From a bacterium (GTDB taxonomy: Bacteria; Myxococcota_A; Bradymonadia; UBA7976; UBA1532): a DNA stretch of 64,000 nt. Below the pieces are notes generated by a model. That model was not told the DNA's origin and searched no databases. It worked only from the letters and a program-made list of their open reading frames with translations. The position numbers and the translations under genes are program-made. The stretch is taken from positions 620,001 through 684,000 of the forward strand of contig JAUHXC010000001.1 in the NCBI GenBank assembly GCA_030427205.1, in the 5' to 3' direction. Shown in pieces: positions 39,092 through 51,317 of this stretch (position 1 is the first letter of the stretch; every line of letters begins with the position of its first letter).

Positions 39092-39921
39092 GATGTCGGA
39101 TCCTCCGGCCCCGAGGCCTCGTCCGCGGCGTCGAGCAGCGCGACGAGCGGGGCGTGCAGTACGCCGTTGCTGGCGACGATATCGCCGTGGTGCAGGTACC
39201 ATGGCCGGCCGGTGGGGGTCGAGACCCGACCGCCGGCTTCGCGGACGAGCAGCGCGCCGGCAGCCAGGTCCCACGGCGCGAGCCGGAACTCCCAGTAGCC
39301 GTCCAGCAGGCCCGCAGCGACGAAGGCCAGGTCGAGGGCGGCCGAGCCGGCGCGGCGCACGCCCTGCGCTACGCGCAGGGCGTGACAGAAGCGGTGGCTG
39401 TTATTGTCCTGCGCCTCGTGGCGATCGTAGGGGAACCCGGTGGCCAGCAAGGCGCGATCGAGGCGGGCGGTCGAGCTGACCCCGATCGTCTCGCCATCGA
39501 GCCGCGCGCCGCCGCCGCGCACCGCGTCGAAGACCCAGCCGCGCAGCGGGTCGACGATGACCCCGACCCGCGGGCCGTGCCTGTCGGCGCTGGCGATCGA
39601 GACGCAGAAGTGGGGCAACCGATGACTGAAGTTGGTCGTGCCGTCCAGCGGATCGACGATCCAGTGTCGGCGCGCGTCGCGGCCCGCCCGGTGAGCCCCT
39701 GATTCTTCGGCGACGATCCCGTCGCCGGGGAAAGCCGCTTCGAGGTGTTCGAGGATGATCCGCTCGGCGGCCAGATCGGCATCGGTGACCGGGTTGATCG
39801 GCCTCTTGAGCCGCACCGTGAATCCACTGCGCCAGCGGTCGGCGATCTCCCGGGCCGCCGCCAGAGCGGCAGCTCGGGCCACGCTGCTCTCGTGAGCGAG
39901 ATCGTCGTCAGTGATCATCAT
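39088..39921 (-). CDS. suhB: Inositol monophosphatase family protein (SuhB-like)
   Basis: 277 residues. Mg-dependent phosphatase with the IMPase motifs VTDADLAAE, AEES (GIVAEESGAH), the metal-site WIVDPLDGTTNF, and the C-terminal APWDLAAGALLVREAGG. SuhB also binds NusG/ribosomal factors in E. coli. Two ATGs lie in tandem (39921 and 39918) after GGAGG; the first overlaps the stop of the serine-hydrolase remnant. Confidence 0.93.
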   Translation of the reverse strand: MMITDDDLAHESSVARAAALAAAREIADRWRSGFTVRLKRPINPVTDADLAAERIILEHLEAAFPGDGIVAEESGAHRAGRDARRHWIVDPLDGTTNFSHRLPHFCVSIASADRHGPRVGVIVDPLRGWVFDAVRGGGARLDGETIGVSSTARLDRALLATGFPYDRHEAQDNNSHRFCHALRVAQGVRRAGSAALDLAFVAAGLLDGYWEFRLAPWDLAAGALLVREAGGRVSTPTGRPWYLHHGDIVASNGVLHAPLVALLDAADEASGPEDPTS

Positions 39922-40256
39922 CGACCTCCGTTCGTCGGCGCTGAACCCGGGATTCGGCCGCTTGCAGTCCGCCGATCCGCGACCGCCGGCACCGATCCGC
40001 GGCTGGCCTGCTGCGGTGGCCTTTCGCGGCGCCACGGGTACACCCAGGTCGTCGTCGTCAACGGCTTGGTCAGCGATGCCAGGTCGAAGCGGGTGGTCGG
40101 GCCGACGGGCGCAGCGCCGGGTCCGTCGCCCTCTCGACCGGCGAACCAGCTCTCCATCGGTTCGTCGCCGCGGGCGATCCCGAACGCGATCGCCGGGGCG
40201 ACCCCCCGAGCCACCGCCGCCCGGAGCATCTGGGCGATCTCCAGGCGCGCGCTCAC
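39918..40256 (-). pseudogene. Remnant of a beta-lactamase-family serine hydrolase
   Basis: 112 codons. The first ~70 residues match the start of class C/serine beta-lactamase-like proteins (EIAQMLRAAVARGVAPAIAFG, RFDLASLTKPLTTTT with the SxxK nucleophile motif). The remaining ~40 residues are Arg/Pro-rich and unrelated to the family, and the YxN and KTG motifs are missing; intact members run to about 350 residues or more. Oddly, both ends keep 4-nt overlaps: a GTG start inside the ldcA stop and a TGA inside the suhB start. It looks like an internal deletion that preserved operon coupling. Confidence 0.6.
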
Positions 40257-41236
40257 GGGCGATGCCCGACCCAGGGGGCCGTAGCGCGAAAGGTGCGGCT
40301 GGCCACATCGAGCTGTCCGCATCCGCCGATCGGCAGGATGTCGAGCAGGCCGCGGTGCCCCGCCGGCGCGCCGGTGAACACCGGCAGCCCGCTGTCTTCG
40401 CCGAAGCGGTCGACGATCGCCGGATCGGCCTCGTCGGGCAGGCCGAGATCGCCGATCCACAGGGCCCGCGCGCCATCGAGCACGCCGGCCGACCGCACCT
40501 GGGTGAAGCTGCGATCCAGGCGATAGGGCGGCTCGCCCACGTCCTCGAGCAACCAGAGCCCGTCGGGTACGGCAGCCGGAGCGGCCGGCGTGCCGACGCT
40601 GGCCGCCAGCACGGTCAGGTTCCCGCCCATCAAGACCCCTGCGGGGCCCGGCCGGTCTGCCCGTGCGTCGCTCGGAGCCGTTTCGTCGGTCGGCGCGCCG
40701 ATTCCACCCGGACCGCGCGCCGCGGGTGCAAATCGGACCGCTCGCCGCTCGCCGCGCAGCACCGCCAGCAGCGCCTCGATGTCGGTGTCGATCGCCGGAT
40801 GGGCGAGGCTCGTCACCACCGGGCCGTGAAAGGTCACCCAGCCCAGCCGGGACGCGAACAGGTTGAGAAACACCGTCGCGTCGCTGAAGCCGACGAGCGC
40901 CCGCGGGGCGAACGACCGCGCGGCGTCCACCACCGCCGCCGCGATCCGGCCGCCGCCGCTGCCCCCGCGGGCGAACCAGACCGCATCGACGCCGGGTTCG
41001 GCCAAAGCGTCGACGAGCTCTCGGCAGCGCTCGGCGTCACGCCCGGCGAGATAGCCACGCCAGCATGCGTCCGCGCGCTCGGGCTTCCAGCGGATCCGGC
41101 ATCCCGCGCGCTCCAGGCGTTCGAGCCCGGCTTCGAGCGCGGCTCGATGTGGCGCGAGTGTCCCGCAGGGATGCACCACCCGAACCACGGGGCGGTCGGG
41201 CAGCGGCGGAGGAAGCTGGATCGGCATCGGTCTCAT
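40253..41236 (-). CDS. ldcA: Peptidase S66 LD-carboxypeptidase (LdcA-like)
   Basis: 327 residues. The family removes the terminal D-Ala from tetrapeptides during murein recycling. Landmarks: VVHPCGTLAP, WFARGGSGGGRIA, the nucleophile motif VGFSDATVFLN, GGNLTVLAA, WLLEDVGEPPYRLDR with the catalytic Glu, and AGHRGLLDILPIGG with the catalytic His. I chose the ATG at 41236, which overlaps the stop of a repeat-containing small ORF; a GTG at 41245 is in frame. No ribosome site is visible, so coupling may drive its translation. Confidence 0.85.
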   Translation of the reverse strand: MRPMPIQLPPPLPDRPVVRVVHPCGTLAPHRAALEAGLERLERAGCRIRWKPERADACWRGYLAGRDAERCRELVDALAEPGVDAVWFARGGSGGGRIAAAVVDAARSFAPRALVGFSDATVFLNLFASRLGWVTFHGPVVTSLAHPAIDTDIEALLAVLRGERRAVRFAPAARGPGGIGAPTDETAPSDARADRPGPAGVLMGGNLTVLAASVGTPAAPAAVPDGLWLLEDVGEPPYRLDRSFTQVRSAGVLDGARALWIGDLGLPDEADPAIVDRFGEDSGLPVFTGAPAGHRGLLDILPIGGCGQLDVASRTFRATAPWVGHRP

Positions 41237-41310
41237 CGTGAGCACCGTCGGGTCATGAGCGCTGTCGGAGTCCTGAGCGCTGTCGGAGTCCTGAGCGCTG
41301 TCGGGGTCAT
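41233..41310 (-). CDS. Possible leader peptide with hexapeptide repeats
   Basis: 25 codons: ATG at 41310, three rounds of TPTALR-like hexapeptide from 18-bp DNA repeats, then a short basic Cys-containing end. Its TGA overlaps the ldcA ATG (ATGA). It begins 14 nt after the thioesterase stop. There is no clear ribosome site and no homology to judge by, so it may be only a tandem repeat with an accidental frame. Confidence 0.3.
   Translation of the reverse strand: MTPTALRTPTALRTPTALMTRRCSR
41257..41310. repeat. 18-bp tandem repeat upstream of ldcA
   Basis: Three full units of GAGCGCTGTCGGAGTCCT (41257-41274, 41275-41292, and 41293-41310 with three changes), flanked by degenerate copies on both sides (41240-41256 and 41311-41327). 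The period is a multiple of three, so the frame is kept. Confidence 0.85.
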
Positions 41311-41323
41311 GCGCGCTGGCAGG

Positions 41324-41839
41324 TCAATCGCCGCGGCGGGCGAGCAGGGCGTCGCGGCGGGCGAGGCGGAACTCGCGGCGGGTGATGGCGTCGGCGAAGC
41401 GACGCTTCTCCTCGGGGGTCTCGGGTTCGACCGGTGGGATGGCGGTGGGCTTGCCCTCGTCGTCCAGGGCCACGTAGGTCAGATAGGCGGTGGCCGCCAG
41501 CTCGCGCTCGCCGGTGAGGATGATCTCCCGCTCCACCCGTACCCCGACCTCCATCGAGGTGCGGTGCACGTAGTTCACCGCCGCTTTGAGCACGACCACG
41601 TCCCCCAGCCGGATGGGCACCGCGAAGTGCATGTCGTCCATCGACGCGGTGACCACCTTCCGGTGGGTATGGCGCTGGGCCGAGATCGCGCCGGCGATGT
41701 CGATCCACTGCAGGATGCGCCCGCCGAAGACCGTACCGTGGTAGTTGGTATCGGGCGGCAGGACCATCTCGGTCATCTCGACATGGGACGCCCGGCACGG
41801 GCGCGGCGATACCCGGTCGCGTGCAGCGTCGTCGCTCAT
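41324..41839 (-). CDS. Acyl-CoA thioesterase, hotdog fold
   Basis: 171 residues. It hydrolyses acyl-CoA to free acid and CoA. The YciA/BFIT-type hotdog features are PPDTNYHGTVFGGRILQWID with the active-site helix following, HFAVPIRLGDVVVLKAAV, and VRVEREIILTGE. The ATG at 41839 lies 8 nt after the stop of the zinc-ribbon gene; a longer frame adds an unsupported extension. Confidence 0.9.
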   Translation of the reverse strand: MSDDAARDRVSPRPCRASHVEMTEMVLPPDTNYHGTVFGGRILQWIDIAGAISAQRHTHRKVVTASMDDMHFAVPIRLGDVVVLKAAVNYVHRTSMEVGVRVEREIILTGERELAATAYLTYVALDDEGKPTAIPPVEPETPEEKRRFADAITRREFRLARRDALLARRGD

Positions 41840-41846
41840 CGAACGG

Positions 41847-42641
41847 TCACTTGAGCAGGAAGAACGCCACACCGGCGGCGATCGCGGCGATCACGATCAC
41901 CACGATGGCATTGCCGGCGCCCGAGGATTCGGCCGCGGGCGACATTTCTGTCGGGCGGTCGGGGGAGGTGATGTCCAGCTCCTCGACGCTGGGCAGCGAG
42001 GGGGCGTCCGGCTTCGCAGCGGCGGGCGCCGGCTCGGGCGCGCGGTCCACCGATGGATCCTCCGCAGGGGGCGGCGTGCTCTCGCCGCCCACCGCGGGCT
42101 GGGCGAGCGAATCGGGCGCGGCCGCCGGGTCCTCAGCGAGCGGGCTCGCCGGGCCGGCAGGCGGCGGCGCGGCGAGATCGTCCTGGAAGCTGTCGAGGCT
42201 CTGGATCGACGGGCCGTTGTCGATCGCGGCGCCGGCCTCGGGGACCGGCGCGCCGGGCGTGGACGCCGAGGGCCGTGGGCGCGGTGCGGGCAGCGTGCGC
42301 TGCTCGCCCGTGGCCATGATCGGCATGCCCATCACGGTGCTGCCCGAGGCCGAGCGGGCGCGCTTCTCGGGCCTGCGGGTGGGCGCGGTCTGCCCGCCGC
42401 GCAGCGGCGAGAGCATCGAGCCCACCTTGGGGCGCGGCAGGCCCGCGAGCAGGTTGCCCTCGTCGGCGGAGCCGCCCTGCTCACCTTCGATCCGCGACAT
42501 CAGGTTCTTGATGTCCTGATCGCCGAAATGGCTCGTATTGCCCGGCGCCTCGGGTTCCGGCTCGGGCAGTCGGCTGCCGCACTGGGGGCAGTGGCGCATC
42601 TCGTCGGGCACCGACGCACCGCACGCAGTACAGACGATCAT
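41847..42641 (-). CDS. Zinc-ribbon protein with C-terminal membrane anchor
   Basis: 264 residues, start after GGAGG. Residues 1-25 form a zinc ribbon (IVCTACGASVPDEMRHCPQCG, given here as two CxxC knuckles four strands apart). A long Pro/Ala/Glu-rich disordered region follows, with a single C-terminal helix (AIVVIVIAAIAAGVAFFLL) placing most of the protein in the cytoplasm. No specific family; such proteins are common in Myxococcota. It heads a minus-strand chain that runs to rsmG. Confidence 0.7.
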   Translation of the reverse strand: MIVCTACGASVPDEMRHCPQCGSRLPEPEPEAPGNTSHFGDQDIKNLMSRIEGEQGGSADEGNLLAGLPRPKVGSMLSPLRGGQTAPTRRPEKRARSASGSTVMGMPIMATGEQRTLPAPRPRPSASTPGAPVPEAGAAIDNGPSIQSLDSFQDDLAAPPPAGPASPLAEDPAAAPDSLAQPAVGGESTPPPAEDPSVDRAPEPAPAAAKPDAPSLPSVEELDITSPDRPTEMSPAAESSGAGNAIVVIVIAAIAAGVAFFLLK

Positions 42642-42691
42642 CGAGGCATCCTCCAGGTGGGCCACGTCCTCGCAGCGCGCCCCGCATCGGG

Positions 42692-42720
42692 AGTCTTTCA
42701 CCCTTCGGGCGCGGGGTCAA
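42692..42720 (-). promoter_or_regulatory. Candidate promoter of the zinc-ribbon-to-rsmG chain
   Basis: Minus strand: -35 TTGACC (42715-42720), 17-bp spacer, -10 AAGACT (42692-42697, weak), about 50 bp before the zinc-ribbon ATG. Confidence 0.38.
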
Positions 42721-42832
42721 ACCCCCTCGACGGGCCAGAGGCGGTCGACCGGGTGGACGCAGCCCCGGGAATCGACAAGGATATGCCCCCGCTCGGGCAG
42801 ACCCGGGCCGCAGACAGGAGAGCGTCGGAGCC

Positions 42833-44335
<1,503 letters not shown>

Positions 44336-44361
44336 GCGCCCGGTCCGGGAGAACGTTCCAC

Positions 44362-46370
<2,009 letters not shown>

Positions 46371-46371
<1 letters not shown>

Positions 46372-48212
46372 TGCCTTTTGATCCCGATACCGACATCGAG
46401 CGCCTGCCGACCGAGCCGGGCTGCTATCTGATGCGCGACGCCGACGGCGGCGTGATCTACGTCGGCAAGGCGGCCAACCTGCGGGCGCGGGTGCGGCAGT
46501 ACTTCGGCGCGACCAGCGATACCCGCTACTTCGTCAAGCTGCTCGACCAGTTCCTCGACCGGATCGACGTGCTCATCACCTCCAACGAGAAGGAGGCGTT
46601 GATCCTCGAGAACGAGCTCATCAAGCGGCATCAGCCGCGGTTCAACGTCGAGCTCAAAGACGACAAGAACTTCCTGCACCTGCGCATCGACGACCGGGTC
46701 GACTGGCCGCGTATCGATGTCGTGCGCCGACCGCGGCGGGACGGGGCGAAGTACTTCGGCCCCTATCACTCGGCGAGCAAGATCCGCTCGACCCTCAAGC
46801 TGGTGGAGCGGCACTTCAAGCTGCGCAACTGCGATGACCTGTCGTTCAAGAACCGCTCCCGACCGTGCCTGCAGTACCAGATCAAGCGTTGCCCCGGCCC
46901 CTGCGTATTGCCGGTCGATCGCGAGGCCTATCAGCAGCAGGTGGCCGAGGTGGTGCTCTTTCTGCAGGGGCGGCGGGACGAGCTCGCGCGGCAACTGGAA
47001 GCCAAGATGAGAGCCGCCGCCGCCGAGATGCGCTACGAGCAGGCCGCGCGCCATCGAGACCAGCTCAAGGCGATCGAAGGCAGCCTCGAAGACCAGCAGA
47101 TGGTCGATCTGCGGGCGATCGATCGGGATGTCTTCGGCCTGTACCGTGAGGGCGGCCTGCTGCAGGTGGTCATCCTGCTCGTGCGGCGCGGACGCCTGGT
47201 GGGCTCGCGGGCTTTTGGGTTCGACCGTCAGGGCACGCCCGACGCCGAAGTGCTCAGCACGTTCTGCAATCTCTTCTACAACGCGGGCAATCCGGTGCCG
47301 CACGAGGTGCTGATGCCGGTCGAGCCCGACGGCGCGGCGGCCTTGCAGGAGCGGCTCGCCGAGCTGCGTGAGACCCGGGTGGCGCTCAAGGTGCCGCAGC
47401 GGGGCTCGGGGCGGAAGCTGCTCGAGATGGCGAGCACCAACGCCGAGCACGCCTTCTTCCAGGCCCGACGTGAGGAAGCGGTGCGCGATGGCGGGCTGGT
47501 GCGGCTCAAGAAGAAGCTGCGACTGGCCAACCTGCCCTATCGCATCGAGTGCTATGACATCTCGCTGTTCCAGGGGGCCCAGCCGGTCGCCTCGCGGGTG
47601 GTCTTCGAGGGCGGCGTGCCCAAGCGCTCGGCCTATCGCCACTACAAGATCCGGGAGGTCGAGGGCACCGACGACTTCGCGATGATGCGCGAGGTGCTCA
47701 TCCGGCGTCTGCAACGGGGCCTCGCCGAAGGCGATCTGCCCGATCTGATCGTGGTCGATGGCGGCAAGGGCCAGCTCAACGTCGCGGTGGCGGTGTTCGA
47801 AGACCTCTCGGTCAACGGCGTCGACGTGGTCGGTCTGGCCAAGTCGCGGGTCCTCGACGGTGGCACGGGCCCCGATGGCGCCGTCGTGCGCTCGGCGGAG
47901 CGGGTCTTCCTGCCCGGCGTCAAGGATCCGATCGTGCTGCGCTCGCACACCGACGAGCTGTTCCTGATGACCCACCTGCGGGACGAAGCCCATCGGTTCG
48001 CGATCACGTTCCACCGCAAGCTGCGGGTCGGACGCAACTTCGAGAGCGTGCTCGACGAGATCCCGGGCGTGGGTATCGCCCGCAGAAAAGCGCTGCTGCG
48101 TCACTTCGGCAGCCTCAAGCGGCTGCGGCGGGCGACGGTGGACGCCATCGCCGAGGTCGAGGGCATCGGCGCCCACCTCGCGCGCTCGATCCACGAGGCC
48201 CTCGTCGACTGA
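46371..48212 (+). CDS. uvrC: Excinuclease ABC subunit C
   Basis: 613 residues. Makes both incisions around a lesion. N-terminal GIY-YIG nuclease (GCYLMRDADGGVIYVGKA), the UVR motif (AEMRYEQAARHRDQLKAI), the RNase-H-like second nuclease with VVDGGKGQLNVA, and C-terminal helix-hairpin-helix repeats (IPGVGIARRKALLRHFGSL). One-base TGATG overlap with uvrB shows co-translation of the two repair subunits. Confidence 0.97.
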
Positions 48213-48359
48213 CCCGACGACCGAATCCTCGATGAGCGCACGGCGAGCCGGGCTGTTCTGGCAGCGGATGTTCTTCGGACGCACCGCCGATCTGCGCGAT
48301 CGCGGGTCAATTTCCGGCCCCGCCTGCTGTAAGATACGGCGAGTTGCGATCGGGGGGGC

Positions 48360-49478
48360 ATGAGCACGTCCGACGATCAGCGCGGCCGCGACAAGCGGGG
48401 CGACGACAAAGAGCGCGGCATCGCGATCCCCGGCTACCGCCCGGCCGGATCCGAGGGGCCACGGCATCGACCGCCGTCGGTGCAGCGCAGCGAGTCCGCC
48501 GGGCGCGTGCGTACGACGGGTGCGCACCGTGCCGTACGCACCACGGGATCACAGCGGGCCGTGCGCACTACGGGGGCCCAGCGGGCCGTGCGCACCACGG
48601 GTTCACAACGGGCCGTCCGCCCGAGTCAGCCTGCCGGGCGCGCCAGCATGCCGCCGCGCGGCGCGCCGCCCGTCGGGAACCGGACGGCGTCGAATACCGC
48701 GCCGCCCAGGGTGAACGCGGCGCCGCCCAAGGCGAGCGTCGCGCCGCGCAAGGCCAGGCCGACCCCGAGCGGGCGCGCCGCGGGTGCGGGGCCGACGACC
48801 GGTCCGCGGGGCATCGACGAGCTGCAGGCGGAGATGGCCCGCGACGATGTGCGGCTCATGGCGCGCCAGATCGCGCGCGGTGGTCCCTCGCGCCCGGTGC
48901 CGGCGTCACCCGCGGTCGATGAGAGCCGCTGCGCGGCGTTGATCAAATGGCGGCCGTACATCGCGGGCGCCTTGCTGCTCGCGGCGGTGGTCGTGGGCTT
49001 TGTGCCGGTGCTGTCGATGCAGAGCGCGCGCAGCGCGCACGGCGCGTTGGCGACCGCGGTCCAGCAAGCGGCCCGCGCGGCCGGGGCGGCGGCCGGCGCC
49101 AGCGAGGTGGCCAGCTGGATCGGCGACCGTGATCTCGAGGCCCTGCGCACCTTCTACGCCGAGCAGCGGCCGCGCATCATCGCGACGCTGAGCGGCGCCG
49201 GCTTCGACGAGATCGGGCCCAACGACGTGACCATCCGCGTCGACTACGACGCCGCGACCCTCATCATCGGCGCCAAGGTCAGCGATGGAGAAGACGGCAT
49301 GCTCGTCGTCGCCGCCGATCTGAGCGGTGAGCTCGTCGGCCGCAGGCCGCCGCCCGGTGGGCTGGGGCCGGCGTTCGACGAGCAGGGCGGGCTGCTCCTG
49401 GCGCTGCTCGCGGGGGCGATCGCGATCAGCGGCGCGCTGTGGGCGATACCCATGCTCGGCCGGCGGCGAAAGGGCTGA
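48360..49478 (+). CDS. Membrane protein with basic nine-residue tandem repeats
   Basis: 372 residues, start after a G-rich ribosome site. Residues 1-185 are disordered and basic; residues 51-86 are four copies of RTTGxQRAV. Two membrane helices at about residues 200-218 (YIAGALLLAAVVVGFVPVL) and 345-365 flank an extracytoplasmic domain of about 125 residues (ASWIGDRDLEALRTFYAEQ, DVTIRVDYDAATLIIGAKV). No family recognised. The repeated Arg could bind nucleic acid or lipid head groups. A TAAGAT -10-like hexamer is at 48330-48335. Confidence 0.7.
   Translation: MSTSDDQRGRDKRGDDKERGIAIPGYRPAGSEGPRHRPPSVQRSESAGRVRTTGAHRAVRTTGSQRAVRTTGAQRAVRTTGSQRAVRPSQPAGRASMPPRGAPPVGNRTASNTAPPRVNAAPPKASVAPRKARPTPSGRAAGAGPTTGPRGIDELQAEMARDDVRLMARQIARGGPSRPVPASPAVDESRCAALIKWRPYIAGALLLAAVVVGFVPVLSMQSARSAHGALATAVQQAARAAGAAAGASEVASWIGDRDLEALRTFYAEQRPRIIATLSGAGFDEIGPNDVTIRVDYDAATLIIGAKVSDGEDGMLVVAADLSGELVGRRPPPGGLGPAFDEQGGLLLALLAGAIAISGALWAIPMLGRRRKG
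48510..48617 (+). repeat. Four 27-bp coding tandem repeats
   Basis: Four in-frame 27-bp units encoding RTTGAHRAV, RTTGSQRAV, RTTGAQRAV and RTTGSQRAV. Third positions differ between units, so the repeat is old enough for synonymous drift while the peptide is kept. Confidence 0.9.
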
Positions 49479-49487
49479 CGCTGCTCG

Positions 49488-49625
49488 TCAGCGCCGGGCG
49501 CTGTGCCGCCGCCAACGGGCGACGACCCGACCGATACGACGCACCCACCGGCGGGTCAGCGGAGCGCTCGCCGCGTCGAGCAGCCGTTGATAGAACCCGT
49601 TGCGTACGTCATCGAGTCGGCTCAC
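49488..49625 (-). CDS. Possible small basic protein downstream of the cytochrome gene
   Basis: 45 codons from a GTG nine bases after the cytochrome stop, ending ten bases from the convergent membrane-protein stop. The product (SRLDDVRNGFYQRLLDAA, then RRWVRRIGRVVARWRRHS) is amphipathic and strongly basic. The ribosome site is poor and there is no homology I can see; it is listed because it fills the gap in a protein-like way. Confidence 0.3.
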   Translation of the reverse strand: MSRLDDVRNGFYQRLLDAASAPLTRRWVRRIGRVVARWRRHSARR

Positions 49626-49634
49626 CGTCGAAGC

Positions 49635-50243
49635 TCACTTGCCCGTCGGGGGAAGGGGCTGCCCGGTCGTCGCGGGCGGTTGGTTCGCCTCGTTTGGCCG
49701 ATTCGCCTCGTTCGACTGCTTCGCCGGGTGCGCGGCCTGCCATGCCGCCCACTCTGCCGCGCGGAACCGCTGGCCACGCTCGGTCAACGCCTCGAAGCGG
49801 CGATGTTTCACGTGACACGTCCCACAGAAGACGCCCTTCTCCCGGGCCAGCGTCCACATCGGCGCGGCCTTCTGCCCGAGCGGCGTGAGCGTCGCTTTGC
49901 CCGCGTGGCAGTCCTTGCACTCGACCCCGTGCTCGGCCGACAGCGCCATCATCTGCTGCGAGATCAGCCGCTTGTCGGTGTACCCGGTGAAGTCCGGCGT
50001 ATGGCAGTATCGGCAAGGCTGGCGAAGCGCCCGGGTCACCGCCCGCATCTCCTTGCGCCGGCCCGCGTCGTCGGTGGCGGTGAACCAGGCGTCGGCCCGC
50101 GCCTTCCAATCGGCGTCGACCGGCAACGCTGTGGGGCCCGGCGGCGTATCTGCGGTGGACGGCTCCGCGGCCGGCGGTTCGGCGAAGGCTGCGCCGGCCA
50201 GAGTGAGCAGCGCGGCGCAGGCGGCGAGGCGGAGAATGAGCAT
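49635..50243 (-). CDS. Triheme c-type cytochrome
   Basis: 202 residues, start after GAGGAG. A signal peptide (ILRLAACAALLTLAGAAFA) sends it to the periplasm. Three CxxCH haem sites are present: CRYCH (about residue 77), CKDCH (about 111) and CGTCH (about 141). The C-terminal tail is rich in Asn, Glu, Pro and Thr. Likely a periplasmic electron carrier; spare His residues could supply sixth ligands. Divergent from gshB. Confidence 0.88.
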   Translation of the reverse strand: MLILRLAACAALLTLAGAAFAEPPAAEPSTADTPPGPTALPVDADWKARADAWFTATDDAGRRKEMRAVTRALRQPCRYCHTPDFTGYTDKRLISQQMMALSAEHGVECKDCHAGKATLTPLGQKAAPMWTLAREKGVFCGTCHVKHRRFEALTERGQRFRAAEWAAWQAAHPAKQSNEANRPNEANQPPATTGQPLPPTGK

Positions 50244-50340
50244 CGAGGCTCCTCGGGTCGAGGGGTCGGGGCGAGCATAGCGAGTCTCCGGGACGCGCTC
50301 GACCCCACACGATTCACCTTCCGGAGCAGAGGTTTGCATC

Positions 50341-51306
50341 GTGCGCATCCTGGTGGTCATGGACCCCGTCGAGCGGGTCAACATCGACAAGGACACCACC
50401 TTCGGGTTCATGCTGGCGGCTCAGGCCCGCGGGCATGAGCTCTTCTATTGCCAGATCGAGCACCTCTCCGCCCGCGGCGGCGAAGGGTGGGCCCATGTGG
50501 CGCCGATCACGGTGCAGGCCGAGCATCACGACTTCTACCGACTCGGTCCGTGGGTCGACGCCCGCCTGGGTGACTTCGACTCCATCTGGATGCGAAAGGA
50601 CCCGCCGGTCGATCGGGCCTATCTGCACGCGACCCACCTGCTCGATCTGGCGGGTGATGCGCTGGTGGTCAACAACCCGACCGGGGTGCGCTACGCCAAC
50701 GAGAAGATCTACGCGCTGCAGTTCCCCGAGTTCTGCCCGGAGACCCGGGTCACCCGCGACATCGCCGGCATCCGCCGCTGGCTCGCCGAGAAGGGCGAGC
50801 CGCTCATCGTCAAGCCGGTGGACGGCCATGGCGGCGCCGGCATCTTCATGCTGCGCCCCGACGACCGCAACGTGGCGAGCATCCTCGAGACGCTCACCGA
50901 AGACGGCGCGCGCTGGGTGATGGTGCAGCAGTACATCCCCGAGGCGCGCGAGGGGGACAAGCGCATCATCATGATCGACGGCAAGCCGTGCGGGGCCATC
51001 CTGCGCACGCCGCGGGAGGACGACAACCGGGGCAACATCCACGTCGGCGGTCGGGTCAGCCACGTCGAGCTGACCCCGCGAGAGCAGGCGATCTGCGCGG
51101 CGGTCGGGCCGCGACTGGTGCGGGACGGCTTGTGGTTCGTCGGGCTGGACGTGATCGGCGGCTACCTGACCGAGATCAACGTGACCAGCCCCACCGGCAT
51201 CCGCGAGGTCGCGAAGCTGACCGGCTTCGACCCGGGCGTGGCCTATGTCGAGTGGGTCGAGGGCGCGGTCGCCGCGCGCAAGGCCGAAGCGGTCGCCGGC
51301 GCCTGA
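50341..51306 (+). CDS. gshB: Glutathione synthetase
   Basis: 321 residues, ATP-grasp ligase joining gamma-glutamylcysteine and glycine. Landmarks: RILVVMDPVERVNIDKDTTF, WMRKDPPVDRAYLHAT, NNPTGVRYANEK, IVKPVDGHGGAGIF, and GLDVIGGYLTEINVTSPTG with the metal-binding Glu and Asn. Close to the 316-residue E. coli enzyme. GTG start after a GGAG site. gshA is not in the window. Confidence 0.96.
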   Translation: MRILVVMDPVERVNIDKDTTFGFMLAAQARGHELFYCQIEHLSARGGEGWAHVAPITVQAEHHDFYRLGPWVDARLGDFDSIWMRKDPPVDRAYLHATHLLDLAGDALVVNNPTGVRYANEKIYALQFPEFCPETRVTRDIAGIRRWLAEKGEPLIVKPVDGHGGAGIFMLRPDDRNVASILETLTEDGARWVMVQQYIPEAREGDKRIIMIDGKPCGAILRTPREDDNRGNIHVGGRVSHVELTPREQAICAAVGPRLVRDGLWFVGLDVIGGYLTEINVTSPTGIREVAKLTGFDPGVAYVEWVEGAVAARKAEAVAGA

Positions 51307-51317
51307 ACCCCGGGCGA

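Noticed and set aside
48510..48617. CRISPR-like array
   Set aside because: Adjacent 27-bp units have no spacers and are in frame inside a protein gene.
49804..49819. parS-like match as a firm annotation
   Set aside because: It lies wholly inside the third haem-binding motif coding region and has two mismatches, so it is mentioned only within the parS finding.
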